Shown: positions 37,951 through 47,590, counted from the first letter of the stretch. The stretch is DNA of 64,000 nt from an uncultured Sphaerochaeta sp. (GCF_963677315.1 NZ_OY781939.1:620001-684000); one strand, 5' to 3'. The notes: generated by a model not told the origin, from the letters alone. Program-made: numbers and translations.

Positions 37951-38811
37951 ATGGAAAAACAACCATTTGAGAATGAAACAGTGAAAATGCAGAAGATACG
38001 GGACCAGGTGGTCTCTGTTGACCCAACTGCTCAGAAAAAAAAGGCACTTACCATCCAGATGACCGATGGGGTGCTCATCCCACGTAAGGATGATGGACAT
38101 GTACTGAATTCGTGGAGAATCACCTTCTTCAGTGCAATCCTCTTGCTTGCCGGCTTGGTCATGTTCAAACCCCAACCCTATCGTGATATTTTCATGGTAA
38201 CCATCAAGGGCACTCCGGTAACATTCCAGGCTACCATCTTTGCAATTTTAGGTGCCTTGATTATTGGAACCGTCACAGGTCTTGGTTCGGTGAGCAAACG
38301 GCGTTGGGTCAATATGCTCAGCGGCGTCTATGTAGAATTGATCCGAGGTATTCCCCTACTCGTCCAGTTGATCTTCATCTACTATGCAATGGGTCGTTTC
38401 TTCAAGATACAGGGGATGGTTGCGGCAGTCGTTGCACTCTCCATCTGTTTCGGCGCCTACATGGGTGAAATCGTACGGGCAGGTATCCAGGCGATACCCA
38501 AGGGACAGATGGAAGCTGCCATTGCTCTGGGATTGAGCCGCTCCCAAGCCTTCCGCTATGTCATTCTCCCCCAGACGGTAAAGGTAATACTTCCAGCAAT
38601 CGGAAACGAGTTCATCTCGATGCTCAAGGATTCATCCCTGGTATCTGCAATTGCACTCAGTGATATCCTAAGAAAAGGTAGGGAGTATATCAGTCGGACC
38701 TTCCTCTCCCTGGAAACCATGTTGGTTGTTGCGCTCATATACCTCATCATCACCCTCCTGCTCTCCCGCTTGGTAGGCATCCTGGAGGAAAGGTTGCATC
38801 AGAATGGCTAG
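37951..38811 (+). CDS. Amino-acid ABC transporter permease (HisM/GlnP type)
   Basis: 286 aa. A ~50-residue charged cytoplasmic N-terminus is followed by about five membrane helices. The EAA loop that docks the ATPase is [21 protein letters not shown], and [19 protein letters not shown] is the family's membrane signature. It overlaps the ATPase gene by 8 bp. Confidence 0.93.
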   Translation: MEKQPFENETVKMQKIRDQVVSVDPTAQKKKALTIQMTDGVLIPRKDDGHVLNSWRITFFSAILLLAGLVMFKPQPYRDIFMVTIKGTPVTFQATIFAILGALIIGTVTGLGSVSKRRWVNMLSGVYVELIRGIPLLVQLIFIYYAMGRFFKIQGMVAAVVALSICFGAYMGEIVRAGIQAIPKGQMEAAIALGLSRSQAFRYVILPQTVKVILPAIGNEFISMLKDSSLVSAIALSDILRKGREYISRTFLSLETMLVVALIYLIITLLLSRLVGILEERLHQNG

Positions 38812-39547
38812 AATACGTATTGAAGATCTCTCAAAGGATTATATCACCGCAAACAAGACCTTGGTCAAAGCTGTCAAACACGCTGACCTTACGGTAGAAA
38901 ACGGGGAAGTTGTTGTCATCATCGGTCCATCGGGCAGTGGGAAATCCACCTTGCTCAGAAGTGTCAATAAGCTGGAAAATCCAACCGGTGGTAAAATCTT
39001 CATCGATGAGGATGAAGTAACAAACCCACATGTGGATTTGAGAAAGATTCGTGAGGAAGTAGGAATGGTGTTCCAGTCCTTTAACCTGTTTCCCCACCTT
39101 TCTGTCATGCAGAACATCACCCTCGCCCCTGTGAAAGTAAGAAAAATGTCACAAAAGAAGGCTGAGGAGAAAGCAAGAGATTTATTGAAGCTGGTAGGGC
39201 TTGAGGAAAAAGCTGATGTACATCCACCCCAGCTTTCAGGTGGGCAGCAGCAACGTGTTGCCATCGCACGTGCATTGGCAATGGAACCGAAGGTTATGCT
39301 CTTCGATGAACCCACCAGCGCGCTCGATCCAGAGATGATCAAGGAAGTGCTTGATGTCATGCTCAAACTTGCAAAGAGTGGTATGACCATGCTTCTGGTG
39401 ACCCACGAAATGGGATTTGCCAAGGCAGCTGCTTCAAAGGTTGTCTTCATGGACGAAGGACGGATTGTGGAAGTCGGCACGCCCGATGAGATATTCTCCC
39501 ATCCAAAGAATGAACGAACAAAACTCTTTTTGGAGCATATTCTTTGA
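38804..39547 (+). CDS. Amino-acid ABC transporter ATP-binding protein (GlnQ/HisP type)
   Basis: 247 aa. Walker [14 protein letters not shown]-loop [10 protein letters not shown], signature [15 protein letters not shown], Walker [14 protein letters not shown], switch His in VTHEMGFA. A typical polar amino-acid importer ATPase, followed by a strong terminator. Confidence 0.95.
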   Translation: MARIRIEDLSKDYITANKTLVKAVKHADLTVENGEVVVIIGPSGSGKSTLLRSVNKLENPTGGKIFIDEDEVTNPHVDLRKIREEVGMVFQSFNLFPHLSVMQNITLAPVKVRKMSQKKAEEKARDLLKLVGLEEKADVHPPQLSGGQQQRVAIARALAMEPKVMLFDEPTSALDPEMIKEVLDVMLKLAKSGMTMLLVTHEMGFAKAAASKVVFMDEGRIVEVGTPDEIFSHPKNERTKLFLEHIL

Positions 39548-39548
39548 A

Positions 39549-39574
39549 AGCAGGGCCTCAGGGCCCTGTTTTTT
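39549..39574 (+). terminator. Intrinsic terminator after the amino-acid ABC genes
   Basis: 7-bp stem CAGGGCC / GGCCCTG with a 4-nt loop and six T. Confidence 0.92.
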
Positions 39575-39673
39575 GCTCCTAATAGATTTCTACTAGTATC
39601 AAAACAGCAGAAATCTACCATTGCCGAGAAGCAGGTACATCGTTAAGGTATCCAACAACAGGAGGCATCAACG

Positions 39674-40342
39674 ATGCAACGTTTCAATGCTTGGCTAGAG
39701 GACCATATCACCCTTCACTCCTATGACGACCCGAAGGCAGAAAAAGAGAACGCAATTACCCATGTAGTGGGAGCTGCTCTTGCGCTCATTGCGCTCATCT
39801 CCATCATATTCAAGCTCCCCTTCATTTCCAGTACTTCCTTCCAGGTAGGGTTGGTCATCTGGGGATTGACCATGTTGTTGCTCTATAGTTCATCAGCACT
39901 CTATCACTCCCTACCCCATGGGAATGGTAAACGGCTTTGCAGGGTTCTCGATCATAGTAACATCTACTTCCTAATCGCAGGAACCTATACGCCATTGATG
40001 ATGTACATCGGGACCCCTGTTGCTTACCGGATTACCTTGCTGGTCTGGTTGGTCGCGGTATTCGGTATCGTCCTCACCCTCATTTTCTGGGGAAAAGCCA
40101 AGGTATTGCATGTCCTGCTCTATCTTGCCATGGGATGGCTGATTGTATTCTTCTGGAAGGATATTGTGCCCTACCTTCCTTCTGACTTGATCAAATGGAT
40201 CATTGCAGCGGGGCTTACTTACAGTATCGGGGTGATCTTTTACGCAAGTAAACGCCTCCCCCACTACCATGCCATCTGGCATTTGTTCTGTATCGGGGGA
40301 AGCGCTCTATTCTACGTCGGCTATATGCTTACTCTTGTGTAA
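39674..40342 (+). CDS. Hemolysin III / PAQR-family membrane protein
   Basis: 222 aa, seven membrane segments. SSSALYHSL, DHSNIYFLIAGTYTP and HAIWHLFCIGG are the three conserved PAQR/HlyIII blocks whose Ser, Asp and His residues bind zinc. Despite the name, the physiological role in bacteria is unsettled (ceramidase- or lipid-hydrolase-like activity has been proposed for relatives). An AGGAGG site precedes the ATG. Confidence 0.88.
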   Translation: MQRFNAWLEDHITLHSYDDPKAEKENAITHVVGAALALIALISIIFKLPFISSTSFQVGLVIWGLTMLLLYSSSALYHSLPHGNGKRLCRVLDHSNIYFLIAGTYTPLMMYIGTPVAYRITLLVWLVAVFGIVLTLIFWGKAKVLHVLLYLAMGWLIVFFWKDIVPYLPSDLIKWIIAAGLTYSIGVIFYASKRLPHYHAIWHLFCIGGSALFYVGYMLTLV

Positions 40343-41060
40343 GCAACTGGTCAATATTCTCCTGCAGCGCAGTCTCACTGACATACCCGAGGTAGCCATT
40401 AGCTATTGTGCCATCAGCATTGAAGAATACGGTGGTCGGTAGGCTGTTTGTCTGGAAGATGTAGGCAAAGACCCCTTCATCTGTAAAGACAGGACCGGAG
40501 AAAGGAAACTCTTCCATGAATTTGGTAAGGGTTTCCAGTGTTTCTCGCTGCCCATCCATTGCATTAAGGAAGATGAAGCTGATCTCATCACCATAGGTAT
40601 CATACGCAGCCTGGAAGTGAGGAAGTTCCTGTTTACAGGGAGGACACCAGGAAGCGAAATAGTTGATGATTGCTGGTTTGCCCTGACGTACGGCATCGAA
40701 ACTGGTCTCTTCCCCATCTAGGGTGAAAAGAGGAATATCCGGCATCTTTGGGGCTTCTTCTGCAGGAGCTTCTTCAGCCTCTTCCGTTTCAGGAGCATCA
40801 GCTTCTGCCTCAGAAGGAGTCGCGACCGGCTCATCAACTGAAGAAGTTGTTGTGGCCACATCTGGCTCTTCTACTGCATCAATTGATGGTTCAACAGTGG
40901 CAGTTTTTTCTGTAGCAGTGGGAATATTCGTAAGGTTCGGTTTGAGAGAGACAGCCGGAGCGCTGCTCTCCTTGAGTGCATTGTATGCAACTGAGGCGAC
41001 GACAATGATTACGATGAATGAAATCAGGGTAATCATCAAGGTACGGGTATTTTTTTTCAT
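40329..41060 (-). CDS. TlpA-like membrane-anchored thioredoxin
   Basis: 243 aa. One N-terminal membrane helix (~9-28), then a low-complexity Glu/Ala/Pro/Thr spacer of ~70 residues (35-105), then a TlpA/ResA thioredoxin domain with WCPPC (Cys139, Cys142) and the cis-Pro in LPTTVFF. It probably reduces disulfides outside the cytoplasm using electrons from the CcdA-like protein encoded 9 bp upstream. The long spacer would let the domain reach far from the membrane. Confidence 0.88.
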   Translation of the reverse strand: MKKNTRTLMITLISFIVIIVVASVAYNALKESSAPAVSLKPNLTNIPTATEKTATVEPSIDAVEEPDVATTTSSVDEPVATPSEAEADAPETEEAEEAPAEEAPKMPDIPLFTLDGEETSFDAVRQGKPAIINYFASWCPPCKQELPHFQAAYDTYGDEISFIFLNAMDGQRETLETLTKFMEEFPFSGPVFTDEGVFAYIFQTNSLPTTVFFNADGTIANGYLGYVSETALQENIDQLLTQE

Positions 41061-41069
41061 GAAAAACTC

Positions 41070-41741
41070 CTAAAGAAATAGTGCGGCCGGATTAAACCCC
41101 AAGGTCAAGGCAATGCCGAAGGCCAGAAGGAAGAGGCCGCTGATTATCGTGATAAGCTTGGAATGCTTCTTTATCGCTGCAAAGACACCTTCGAGCTGCT
41201 CGATCAGGATTGCCGAGAGCAAGAATGGAATGCCAAGGCCCATTGCATAGAAGAAAAGGGTCATCATACCCTTGGCTACCAGTTCAGCATTTGCCGCCAT
41301 CATCAGGGCACTGCCGAGCAGGGGGCCGACACAGGGAGTCCAACCCAAGGCAAAGACCAAGCCAAAGAGCATCGACTTGGGAACATTCATGTTCTGTAAG
41401 CCTTTCATCTGGAACTTATGGTTGTTGTTCAATGCAGGTATCAGGACGAATCCCAGATTATTCAGAGCAAAGAGGATGACCAGGACACCACCGATACGGT
41501 TAAGCATATCCAAGTGACTCTGAAGGAACTGTCCTATGGTGGTTGATGCAGCCCCAAGGGCTACAAAGAGAATGGTGAATCCAATGACGAATGCAATGCT
41601 GTTTTTCAACAGCAGATTCTTTTCCTGATCCTGCTCTGCCACACCACCGGCAAGGTACGAGAAGTACAGCGGAAGAATGGGGAGGATACAGGGACTGATA
41701 AAACTGATAATGCCTTCAAGAAATGCAGTTATATACGCCAT
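41070..41741 (-). CDS. ccdA: CcdA/DsbD-type transmembrane thiol-disulfide transporter
   Basis: 223 aa, six membrane segments. The two redox Cys are in SPCILPILPLY and WTPCVGPLLGS. It passes electrons from cytoplasmic thioredoxin to extracytoplasmic partners, here surely the adjacent TlpA-like protein. ATG 41741 is chosen because a promoter -10 ends 5 bp before it; ATG 41756 would lie on the -10 itself. No ribosome site is present. Confidence 0.88.
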   Translation of the reverse strand: MAYITAFLEGIISFISPCILPILPLYFSYLAGGVAEQDQEKNLLLKNSIAFVIGFTILFVALGAASTTIGQFLQSHLDMLNRIGGVLVILFALNNLGFVLIPALNNNHKFQMKGLQNMNVPKSMLFGLVFALGWTPCVGPLLGSALMMAANAELVAKGMMTLFFYAMGLGIPFLLSAILIEQLEGVFAAIKKHSKLITIISGLFLLAFGIALTLGFNPAALFL

Positions 41742-41746
41742 GGCTG

Positions 41747-41797
41747 AGCATATCATAAGAGGAAAAGGTTCACAAGAGGGATAAAAATTGGTACAGT
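41747..41797. promoter_or_regulatory. Divergent promoters sharing one -35 region (ccdA and methyltransferase gene)
   Basis: Minus strand: TTGTGA (41770-41775), 17 bp, TATGCT (41747-41752), ATG 5 bp later. Plus strand: TTCACA (41769-41774), 17 bp, TACAGT (41792-41797), ATG 6 bp later. The two -35 boxes overlap by five bases, so the promoters cannot be used at once, and both predict leaderless mRNAs. Confidence 0.6.
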
Positions 41798-41803
41798 CTG
41801 ACC

Positions 41804-42592
41804 ATGGCAAAACAGAAGGGCAAAGCAGATGGAGAGACGCTGTTTGGGGCATACTACCAGGATATCTACAAAGATCGCTGGGAACCGTTGAAGGCAGCCT
41901 TGATCAAGGACAAGGTACCTATCGCGTACGATGAGGGGCTGACCCAACCATACTACCTCGATGAAGCATCAGTTCTTGCTGCAAAACTGCTTGGTGTGCA
42001 GAAGGGAGAGACTGTCCTGGACATGTGTGCAGCTCCAGGAGGCAAAACGCTTGTTCTAGCTTCCTGTCTCGAGGGTGAGGGAAAACTGGTCTCCAATGAC
42101 CGTTCTTCTGCCCGCAGAGCAAGACTGAAACAAGTGGTAAAGGACCACCTCAGCGAGGACGAACGGGAGATTGTTCAGGTAACAGCCCATGATGCTACGC
42201 GCTGGTCACTCTATGAACAGAATGTATATGACCGGGTATTGCTCGACGCCCCTTGTTCCAGTGAGCGCCATGTGTTGCATGACCCAAAGGCTCTTGCTAT
42301 GTGGAGCCCATCGAGACCCAAACGGCTTGCCATAACCCAATTTGCGATGCTTGCCGCTGCCCTCGAAGCAGTGAAAACGGGAGGATATATCCTGTACAGC
42401 ACCTGCTCCATCAACCCGATGGAGAATGAGCGTGTAGTCGAAAAGTTGTTCGAGAAGCGGGTTGGAAGATTCACCATTATGGATAGCGCCCAAGCGGGAA
42501 GTGAAGAGAGAGACTATGGCTCCATCATTCTTCCCGACCAAGGAGAGGGCCGAGGTCCACTCTATTTTTGCCTGATCAGGAGAGATGTATGA
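41804..42592 (+). CDS. RsmB/RsmF/NSUN-family RNA (cytosine-5)-methyltransferase
   Basis: 262 aa. SAM loop LDMCAAPGGKT, catalytic motif DAPCSSERHV (motif IV Cys) and STCSINPMENE (motif VI Cys) define the two-cysteine m5C methyltransferases. The protein is short: no NusB-like or PUA domain. NSUN4-like rRNA methylation is a reasonable guess; the target is unknown. It overlaps the next gene by ATGA. Confidence 0.87.
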   Translation: MAKQKGKADGETLFGAYYQDIYKDRWEPLKAALIKDKVPIAYDEGLTQPYYLDEASVLAAKLLGVQKGETVLDMCAAPGGKTLVLASCLEGEGKLVSNDRSSARRARLKQVVKDHLSEDEREIVQVTAHDATRWSLYEQNVYDRVLLDAPCSSERHVLHDPKALAMWSPSRPKRLAITQFAMLAAALEAVKTGGYILYSTCSINPMENERVVEKLFEKRVGRFTIMDSAQAGSEERDYGSIILPDQGEGRGPLYFCLIRRDV

Positions 42593-43167
42593 GTAGTGTC
42601 GCCATTGTACGATGTGAGCAATATGAACAAGCGTTGGTCGATCAGGCGGTTGCCGTGGCCTGTGAGAAAGGAGAAATGCCTGATGTCAGGGACAAGCGTA
42701 TTCTTCTCAAACCAAACATTCTCAGTGATGCCAAGGAAGAGCGTGGTATAACCACGCACTCAGCTGTCCTTAGGGCTATGATCAGGCATCTCAAGAGCCA
42801 AGGCGCAAAGGAGGTGTTGGTTGGTGATTCCCCAGGATTGCAGAAACCCAATTTCCAACCAAAAGCTTCAGGTATATATCAAGTATGTGAAGAGGAAGGG
42901 GTACAGTGGATTGACTTCACCAAACAACCTAAGACCTACACAATTCCGTATACCCGTGGCAAGAAGCTTCCTCTCGCTGCCGTACTGTCACAGGTGGATA
43001 TGGTCTTCAGCCTTCCCAAATTCAAGACACACCAATTGATGTACGCCACAGGAGCGGTCAAAAACCTGTTTGGATTGGTGCCCAATCTATACAAGAGTCC
43101 CTGCCATGTGCAGTTCCCTTCGCGTGAACAGTTTGCGTCCCTGATGGTGGGTATCGCTTCATCGTGA
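42589..43167 (+). CDS. DUF362 protein, N-terminal part (frame broken)
   Basis: 192 aa, the first part of a DUF362 protein (LLKPNILSDAKEERGITTHSAVLRAMIRHL, GDSPGL, LPKFKTHQLMYATGAVKNLFGLVP). The frame stops at 43165-43167, just where full-length relatives continue with VKPAFSLMDGIIAMEGPGP, which is found immediately in the -1 frame. AGGAGAG precedes ATG 42589. See the next entry for the remainder. Confidence 0.78.
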   Translation: MSSVAIVRCEQYEQALVDQAVAVACEKGEMPDVRDKRILLKPNILSDAKEERGITTHSAVLRAMIRHLKSQGAKEVLVGDSPGLQKPNFQPKASGIYQVCEEEGVQWIDFTKQPKTYTIPYTRGKKLPLAAVLSQVDMVFSLPKFKTHQLMYATGAVKNLFGLVPNLYKSPCHVQFPSREQFASLMVGIASS

Positions 43168-43706
43168 AGCCCGCGTTCAGCCTGATGGACGGGATCATCG
43201 CAATGGAAGGACCAGGCCCGGCAAACGGGGTCTCTCGCCATCTGGGCCTCTTGATCGCCAGCCGTGATGCAGTAGCCTTGGATTACGCTCAGGCACAGAT
43301 CATGGGGTATGATCCTCTGCTCGTTCCTATCGTCTCAGAAGGGATCAGGAGAGGTTTGGGAGAAAAACCCACCTCCTACCCTGCTCTCTCTGCTGAAGAG
43401 CTGGTACAGGGAGACTACGTATGCATCGAGATACAAAAACGCACCAGTTTTCTCCACTCCTTGATCGTACCCTTTATTTTCAGTCGCTATATCCGCTGGA
43501 AGGTTAAGAAGGAGCGCAAGGCTCCGGTCTTTCTGGTCGATCCTTGTATTGGTTGCAGAAAATGCATCGACATTTGCCCCGCCGAAGCCTTGACGATGGT
43601 TGATAAACGTATCATCATCGACCCCAAGGCTTGTATCCGATGTTACTGTTGCCATGAAGTCTGCCCTGCCTCAGCGATACTTGTTGATGAAGAAATTCCC
43701 TCCTAG
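43164..43706 (+). CDS. DUF362 C-terminal part fused to 2x[4Fe-4S] ferredoxin
   Basis: 180 aa, beginning GTG at 43164 that overlaps the previous stop (GTGA). It completes the DUF362 domain (FSLMDGIIAMEGPGPANG, DAVALDYAQAQIMGYDP). It ends with two ferredoxin clusters, CIGCRKCIDICP and CIRCYCCHEVCP. With the preceding part it matches the usual single ~370-aa DUF362-ferredoxin. One missing base, a sequencing error, -1 frameshifting or a genuine coupled two-chain protein could explain the split. Function unknown; probably redox. Confidence 0.75.
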   Translation: MKPAFSLMDGIIAMEGPGPANGVSRHLGLLIASRDAVALDYAQAQIMGYDPLLVPIVSEGIRRGLGEKPTSYPALSAEELVQGDYVCIEIQKRTSFLHSLIVPFIFSRYIRWKVKKERKAPVFLVDPCIGCRKCIDICPAEALTMVDKRIIIDPKACIRCYCCHEVCPASAILVDEEIPS

Positions 43707-43717
43707 AGGATGGTTGT

Positions 43718-44200
43718 ATGGATAGTCCCACGTTGTTTTTCAGTATCTTGCTCTCCCTTCTCCCCATCAGTGAACTGAGGGGAGGCATACCCTATGCCTA
43801 TTTCAATGGGGTTTCCCTTCTCATAGCAACTCCTCTTTGTGTGCTTACCAATGCCTTGGTTGCCCCAATCGTCTACACATTTCTGGCAACATTTCATAAG
43901 CTATTCCATGAGCATTGGAGGTGGTATGCCTCCTTTTTCGATCGCTTTGTCGCCAGGGCTCAGAGACGCGTTGCCCCTAAGGTCAGCAAGTATGGCTACT
44001 GGGGTATTCTCCTCTTTGTGGCAATACCCTTGCCGATCACCGGTGCATGGACGGGAACCCTTGGTTCCTGGATTTTGGGCCTTGACAAGCGCAAGACCAT
44101 GATGGCAGTATTCGGCGGAGTCATTGTCTCCGGCCTGATCGTCACCAGCTTGGTTGTCCTTGGGGTCGGAATCGATTCGGTATTCATTAAACGAATCTGA
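43718..44200 (+). CDS. Small multidrug export family membrane protein
   Basis: 160 aa, four to five hydrophobic segments. SELRGGIPYAYF near the start and IPLPITGAWTGTLGSWILGL in the middle are hallmarks of the family annotated as small multidrug exporters (Sm_multidrug_ex). Experimental support for drug export in the family is thin. Confidence 0.8.
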   Translation: MDSPTLFFSILLSLLPISELRGGIPYAYFNGVSLLIATPLCVLTNALVAPIVYTFLATFHKLFHEHWRWYASFFDRFVARAQRRVAPKVSKYGYWGILLFVAIPLPITGAWTGTLGSWILGLDKRKTMMAVFGGVIVSGLIVTSLVVLGVGIDSVFIKRI

Positions 44201-44206
44201 GGAACC

Positions 44207-46225
44207 ATGCAATTCAATTTAGAAAAAGAGCTCAACCCTGAGCAGTGCAAAGCTGCATCCACTTTGCACGGCCCCCTGCTTGTTATAGCCGGAGCCGGTA
44301 GTGGAAAGACAAGAATGCTGACCTTTCGTATCGCACATATGTTGGAGAAAGGGATCAATGAACACTCCATCCTTGCATTGACCTTCACCAATAAGGCAGC
44401 AAAGGAGATGGCACAGCGGGTGCGTTCCCTCACTGGCTTGCCATTGAAGAAACTTACCACGACCACTTTCCATGCTTTTGGCATGGGAGTTCTCAAGCAG
44501 TATATACAGCATTTGGGGTTCAAGAATAATTTCACTGTCTATGATACCAATGACAGGAAAGCATTGATGAAGGAAGTAATCCAGAATCTTGATTATGTTG
44601 TTGAGAGCTTTGATTTGTTTGAGCTTTCTTCCTTGTTCAGTGATATCAAGACAAAGCGTAAGGTCTTTGGCCCCAATGCCTCTGACAAGATCAGGAATCT
44701 TTACTACGAGTACGAGAAGCACCTCAAGGCATACAATGCTGTCGACTTTGATGACCTGATCATGAAACCCCTTGAATTGTTTGACAAGCATCCTGAAATC
44801 CTCGATGAACTCAGGGCACGATACAGCCATATTCTTGTGGATGAGTTCCAGGATACATCCCTTTCCCAGTACCGAATGGTCGAGCTGCTTGCACAAGAGA
44901 GCCGTAATCTCTGCGTGGTTGGTGATGACGACCAGTCCATTTACAGCTGGCGAGGTGCAAACTACGAGAACCTGGTGATGTTTGAACGTGAATTCCCTGA
45001 ACGTCTGGAGGTTAAGCTCGAGCGCAACTACCGTTCCACTGGAAATATTCTCGAGGCGGCCAACCGTCTGATCGTGAACAACCAGATGAGGAAGGACAAG
45101 AAACTCTGGACCGATAGTGGGAAGGGTTCTTCCATCCGGCTTATCCACCCTGCCCATGATGAGGATGAGGCTTCAACCATTGCAGATGAGATTCTCATGA
45201 TCCATAAGAAAGAGGACCGTCCATTCAGTGATTTCGGTGTACTGGTGAGAACCAACAGCCTGATTGCCATCCTGGAGACCAAGTTCACTGAACGGGGTAT
45301 TCCTTCCCAGGTAACCGGTGGGCAGAGTTTCTTCGACCGAAAGGAGATCAGGGATATTGTAAGTTACCTGAAGGTGATCGCCAACCAGGATGATGACATC
45401 AACCTACTCAGGATCGTCAACACCCCAAGAAGGGGAATCGGCAGAACCACGCTCGAGAAAATGCGTAAGGTAGCTGATGACCATAAGTGTTCTCTCTTCA
45501 GCGCCCTGACCCTGATGAGCATATCTACCGATGGACAGGTCAAGGAAGCAATGAAACGTACACTGAAACGGTTTGCTGATTTGATTGAGGAGTATCATTA
45601 CCAGCTTTTCAATACAAATACCCAGAGGAACCAGATACTGAGGACCTTGATCCAGGAGATAGGGTACAAGCAGCATATCGAGGCGGAACATCCCGATAAT
45701 GAAGCATTCGCTGCGTATAAGATGAAAGGTGTCAGCATGCTCTGTGATATGCTCGCCAGGTGGGAGAGGAACCCTGAGAACAGGAATGCTTCCATATTCG
45801 ACTACCTGAACAGGATCAGTCTTGCAGGGAAAGAGAATCCTGAGGAAGAGGATGCAGGGAAGATTGCCCTGATGACCATCCACGCCTCCAAGGGACTGGA
45901 GTTTGATACCGTATACCTCGCAGGGGTGGAAGATCAGTACATTCCCCATGCAAGGGCAATAGAAGAGAACCCAGCCAGCCTTGATGAGGAAAGGCGACTT
46001 TTCTATGTAGCGATCACCCGAGCAAGGCGTGCGCTTATTATCAGCAGCTGTGAGAAACGCAAGCGAGGATTCGAGCTGGTAACCAGTATCCCTTCACGTT
46101 TCCTTGAGGAGATTCCCAAGGAACTGTTTGATGAGGTAGATCCAAACCAGCAGCTTTCCAGTGATGAGGTAAGTGACAAGCTGAGACTGCTCAAGGAACG
46201 ACTGGCATCCAGGCAGGCAAGGTGA
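44207..46225 (+). CDS. pcrA: UvrD/PcrA/Rep-family superfamily 1 DNA helicase
   Basis: 672 aa. Q motif NPEQCKAA, Walker A AGAGSGKT (28-35), motif Ia TFTNKAAKEM, motif II ILVDEFQDTS, motif III GDDDQSIYSWRGA, motif IV LERNYRS, motif V MTIHASKGLEFDTVYLAG, motif VI EERRLFYVAITRA. Length and motif spacing fit a 3'-5' Rep/PcrA repair helicase. It abuts the convergent secreted-protein gene with no intergenic base. Confidence 0.94.
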   Translation: MQFNLEKELNPEQCKAASTLHGPLLVIAGAGSGKTRMLTFRIAHMLEKGINEHSILALTFTNKAAKEMAQRVRSLTGLPLKKLTTTTFHAFGMGVLKQYIQHLGFKNNFTVYDTNDRKALMKEVIQNLDYVVESFDLFELSSLFSDIKTKRKVFGPNASDKIRNLYYEYEKHLKAYNAVDFDDLIMKPLELFDKHPEILDELRARYSHILVDEFQDTSLSQYRMVELLAQESRNLCVVGDDDQSIYSWRGANYENLVMFEREFPERLEVKLERNYRSTGNILEAANRLIVNNQMRKDKKLWTDSGKGSSIRLIHPAHDEDEASTIADEILMIHKKEDRPFSDFGVLVRTNSLIAILETKFTERGIPSQVTGGQSFFDRKEIRDIVSYLKVIANQDDDINLLRIVNTPRRGIGRTTLEKMRKVADDHKCSLFSALTLMSISTDGQVKEAMKRTLKRFADLIEEYHYQLFNTNTQRNQILRTLIQEIGYKQHIEAEHPDNEAFAAYKMKGVSMLCDMLARWERNPENRNASIFDYLNRISLAGKENPEEEDAGKIALMTIHASKGLEFDTVYLAGVEDQYIPHARAIEENPASLDEERRLFYVAITRARRALIISSCEKRKRGFELVTSIPSRFLEEIPKELFDEVDPNQQLSSDEVSDKLRLLKERLASRQAR

Positions 46226-47377
46226 TCAATCAGGGTTGGTGATATTTACTGTTATGGTATCTGCATAGGTACCGCTGACTTTGTTCATTACTTCTGTCTC
46301 ACTGATGTCACCGATACGAATATTGCGAGTATTCAATACGCCAGATTGTAAGCCGGACCATGTGTAAGCTGTCCCCTTTTCTATTAGCTGGTTCTCTAGA
46401 TATAGATTGAAATTGATGGGAGCCCCAGAACCAACACTTGGGAAAAGCTGAAACGAGGAAGCCGGAGATTGGTCAGAAAAGGTAAACTGCTGTGCATAAT
46501 TGGTTCCTTGTGTCCCATTCATCACTTCTATGCGAGCCTCATTTATGGTCACCCTGTTGCTCCCATAGGCATTACTGAGTTCAAAATTTGATTCAGGTAT
46601 CAGAAAATCGATGAAGAAGCTCTCTATGACTGGCACTTCTCCATAGTAAAATCCTGGCGTATCCGGATCATCCGGGTTGGTGTAACTACCTGGATCAAGA
46701 ATTGGAGTATTATCAGGACCACTTGAACCATCGGTAGTAACATAACTGCCTTGCGATTCTTTCACACTACCTGATCCTGTGGTATACGACCCAACATTGG
46801 TATTTGGACTATCTGCAACAGCCACACTGAAGCGAGGATTGAATCCAACAGGCAAGGAAAATGGAGAATCCAATTTAAAGTAAGAAGCTGGTCGCCATCC
46901 ACTCTGAGCATTTCTATTGGTACTGTTTGTATTTACCAGATACAACTCTACATAGAATGGGTTTGCGTACACCGTATTGCTCTGCCAAGAAATTATTGGC
47001 CTCAAGTTATCATAAAGAACTTGCAGAACTGGCTCTGAACCGAATCCATTTGGATATGCCACAGATATGATATAGAAATCATTCGTGTTTAGCTCGAAAG
47101 GACCATCAGCCCAATCCTTCATAAGCCCTGTCAGGGGAATTTGATCACTCGCCTCCCCTATATTAACAAGTGAAGGACTATAAATTTCTCCTGTTGTCGA
47201 GGTTATGACGAATGTGCCAAGTTTTGCACCCAATACAGTTGGATGGGTGAAGGGACCAGGAGAGATATCAAGGGTGATTGCACTTTCGCTCAGATACGTG
47301 GCTGTTACCTCAGCGAACAGTAATATGGGGACAAGAGACAGGATGATATAACAATAAACCAATCGAATCTTTTTCAT
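46226..47377 (-). CDS. Secreted paralogue family protein 1
   Basis: 383 aa, first of four related secreted proteins in the window, no known family recognised. Signal peptide ~1-22 (IILSLVPILLFAEV). The N-terminal module has the family pattern VLGAKLGTFVI. A Ser/Gly/Thr/Pro-rich linker lies near 205-250. The C-terminal module contains NAYGSNRVTINEARIEV and ends GTYADTITVNIT. That last strand resembles the closing strand of spore-coat-U/CsuA-type beta domains. The middle is richer in Asn, Ser and Tyr than its paralogues. Likely surface or periplasmic. Confidence 0.75.
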   Translation of the reverse strand: MKKIRLVYCYIILSLVPILLFAEVTATYLSESAITLDISPGPFTHPTVLGAKLGTFVITSTTGEIYSPSLVNIGEASDQIPLTGLMKDWADGPFELNTNDFYIISVAYPNGFGSEPVLQVLYDNLRPIISWQSNTVYANPFYVELYLVNTNSTNRNAQSGWRPASYFKLDSPFSLPVGFNPRFSVAVADSPNTNVGSYTTGSGSVKESQGSYVTTDGSSGPDNTPILDPGSYTNPDDPDTPGFYYGEVPVIESFFIDFLIPESNFELSNAYGSNRVTINEARIEVMNGTQGTNYAQQFTFSDQSPASSFQLFPSVGSGAPINFNLYLENQLIEKGTAYTWSGLQSGVLNTRNIRIGDISETEVMNKVSGTYADTITVNITNPD

Positions 47378-47561
47378 AATTCATGAATCCTATCTTTGTA
47401 TTATATAAATACCTAACATTCATTCCTTTGTTGTTTTTAACCTTATCAACCAACACAAACTTATACAAGTATGTGACAATGTATAGCCCTAAGTAATTAT
47501 TTTCGATACTTTTGTGTGTCGGGTTTTAGTTCTCCCTCCATATTTGTTACGGAATCAACCA

Positions 47562-47590
47562 TTGACTGCTACCATCCTTGCCCCTACACT
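47562..47590 (+). promoter_or_regulatory. Promoter of secreted paralogue 2 (leaderless)
   Basis: TTGACT (47562-47567), 17-bp spacer, TACACT (47585-47590). ATG 47597 is 6 bp beyond, with no ribosome site. Confidence 0.68.

Noticed and set aside
44219..45157. 312-aa open frame antisense to the pcrA-like helicase
   Set aside because: Lies wholly within the helicase motifs of the other strand; no start signals.
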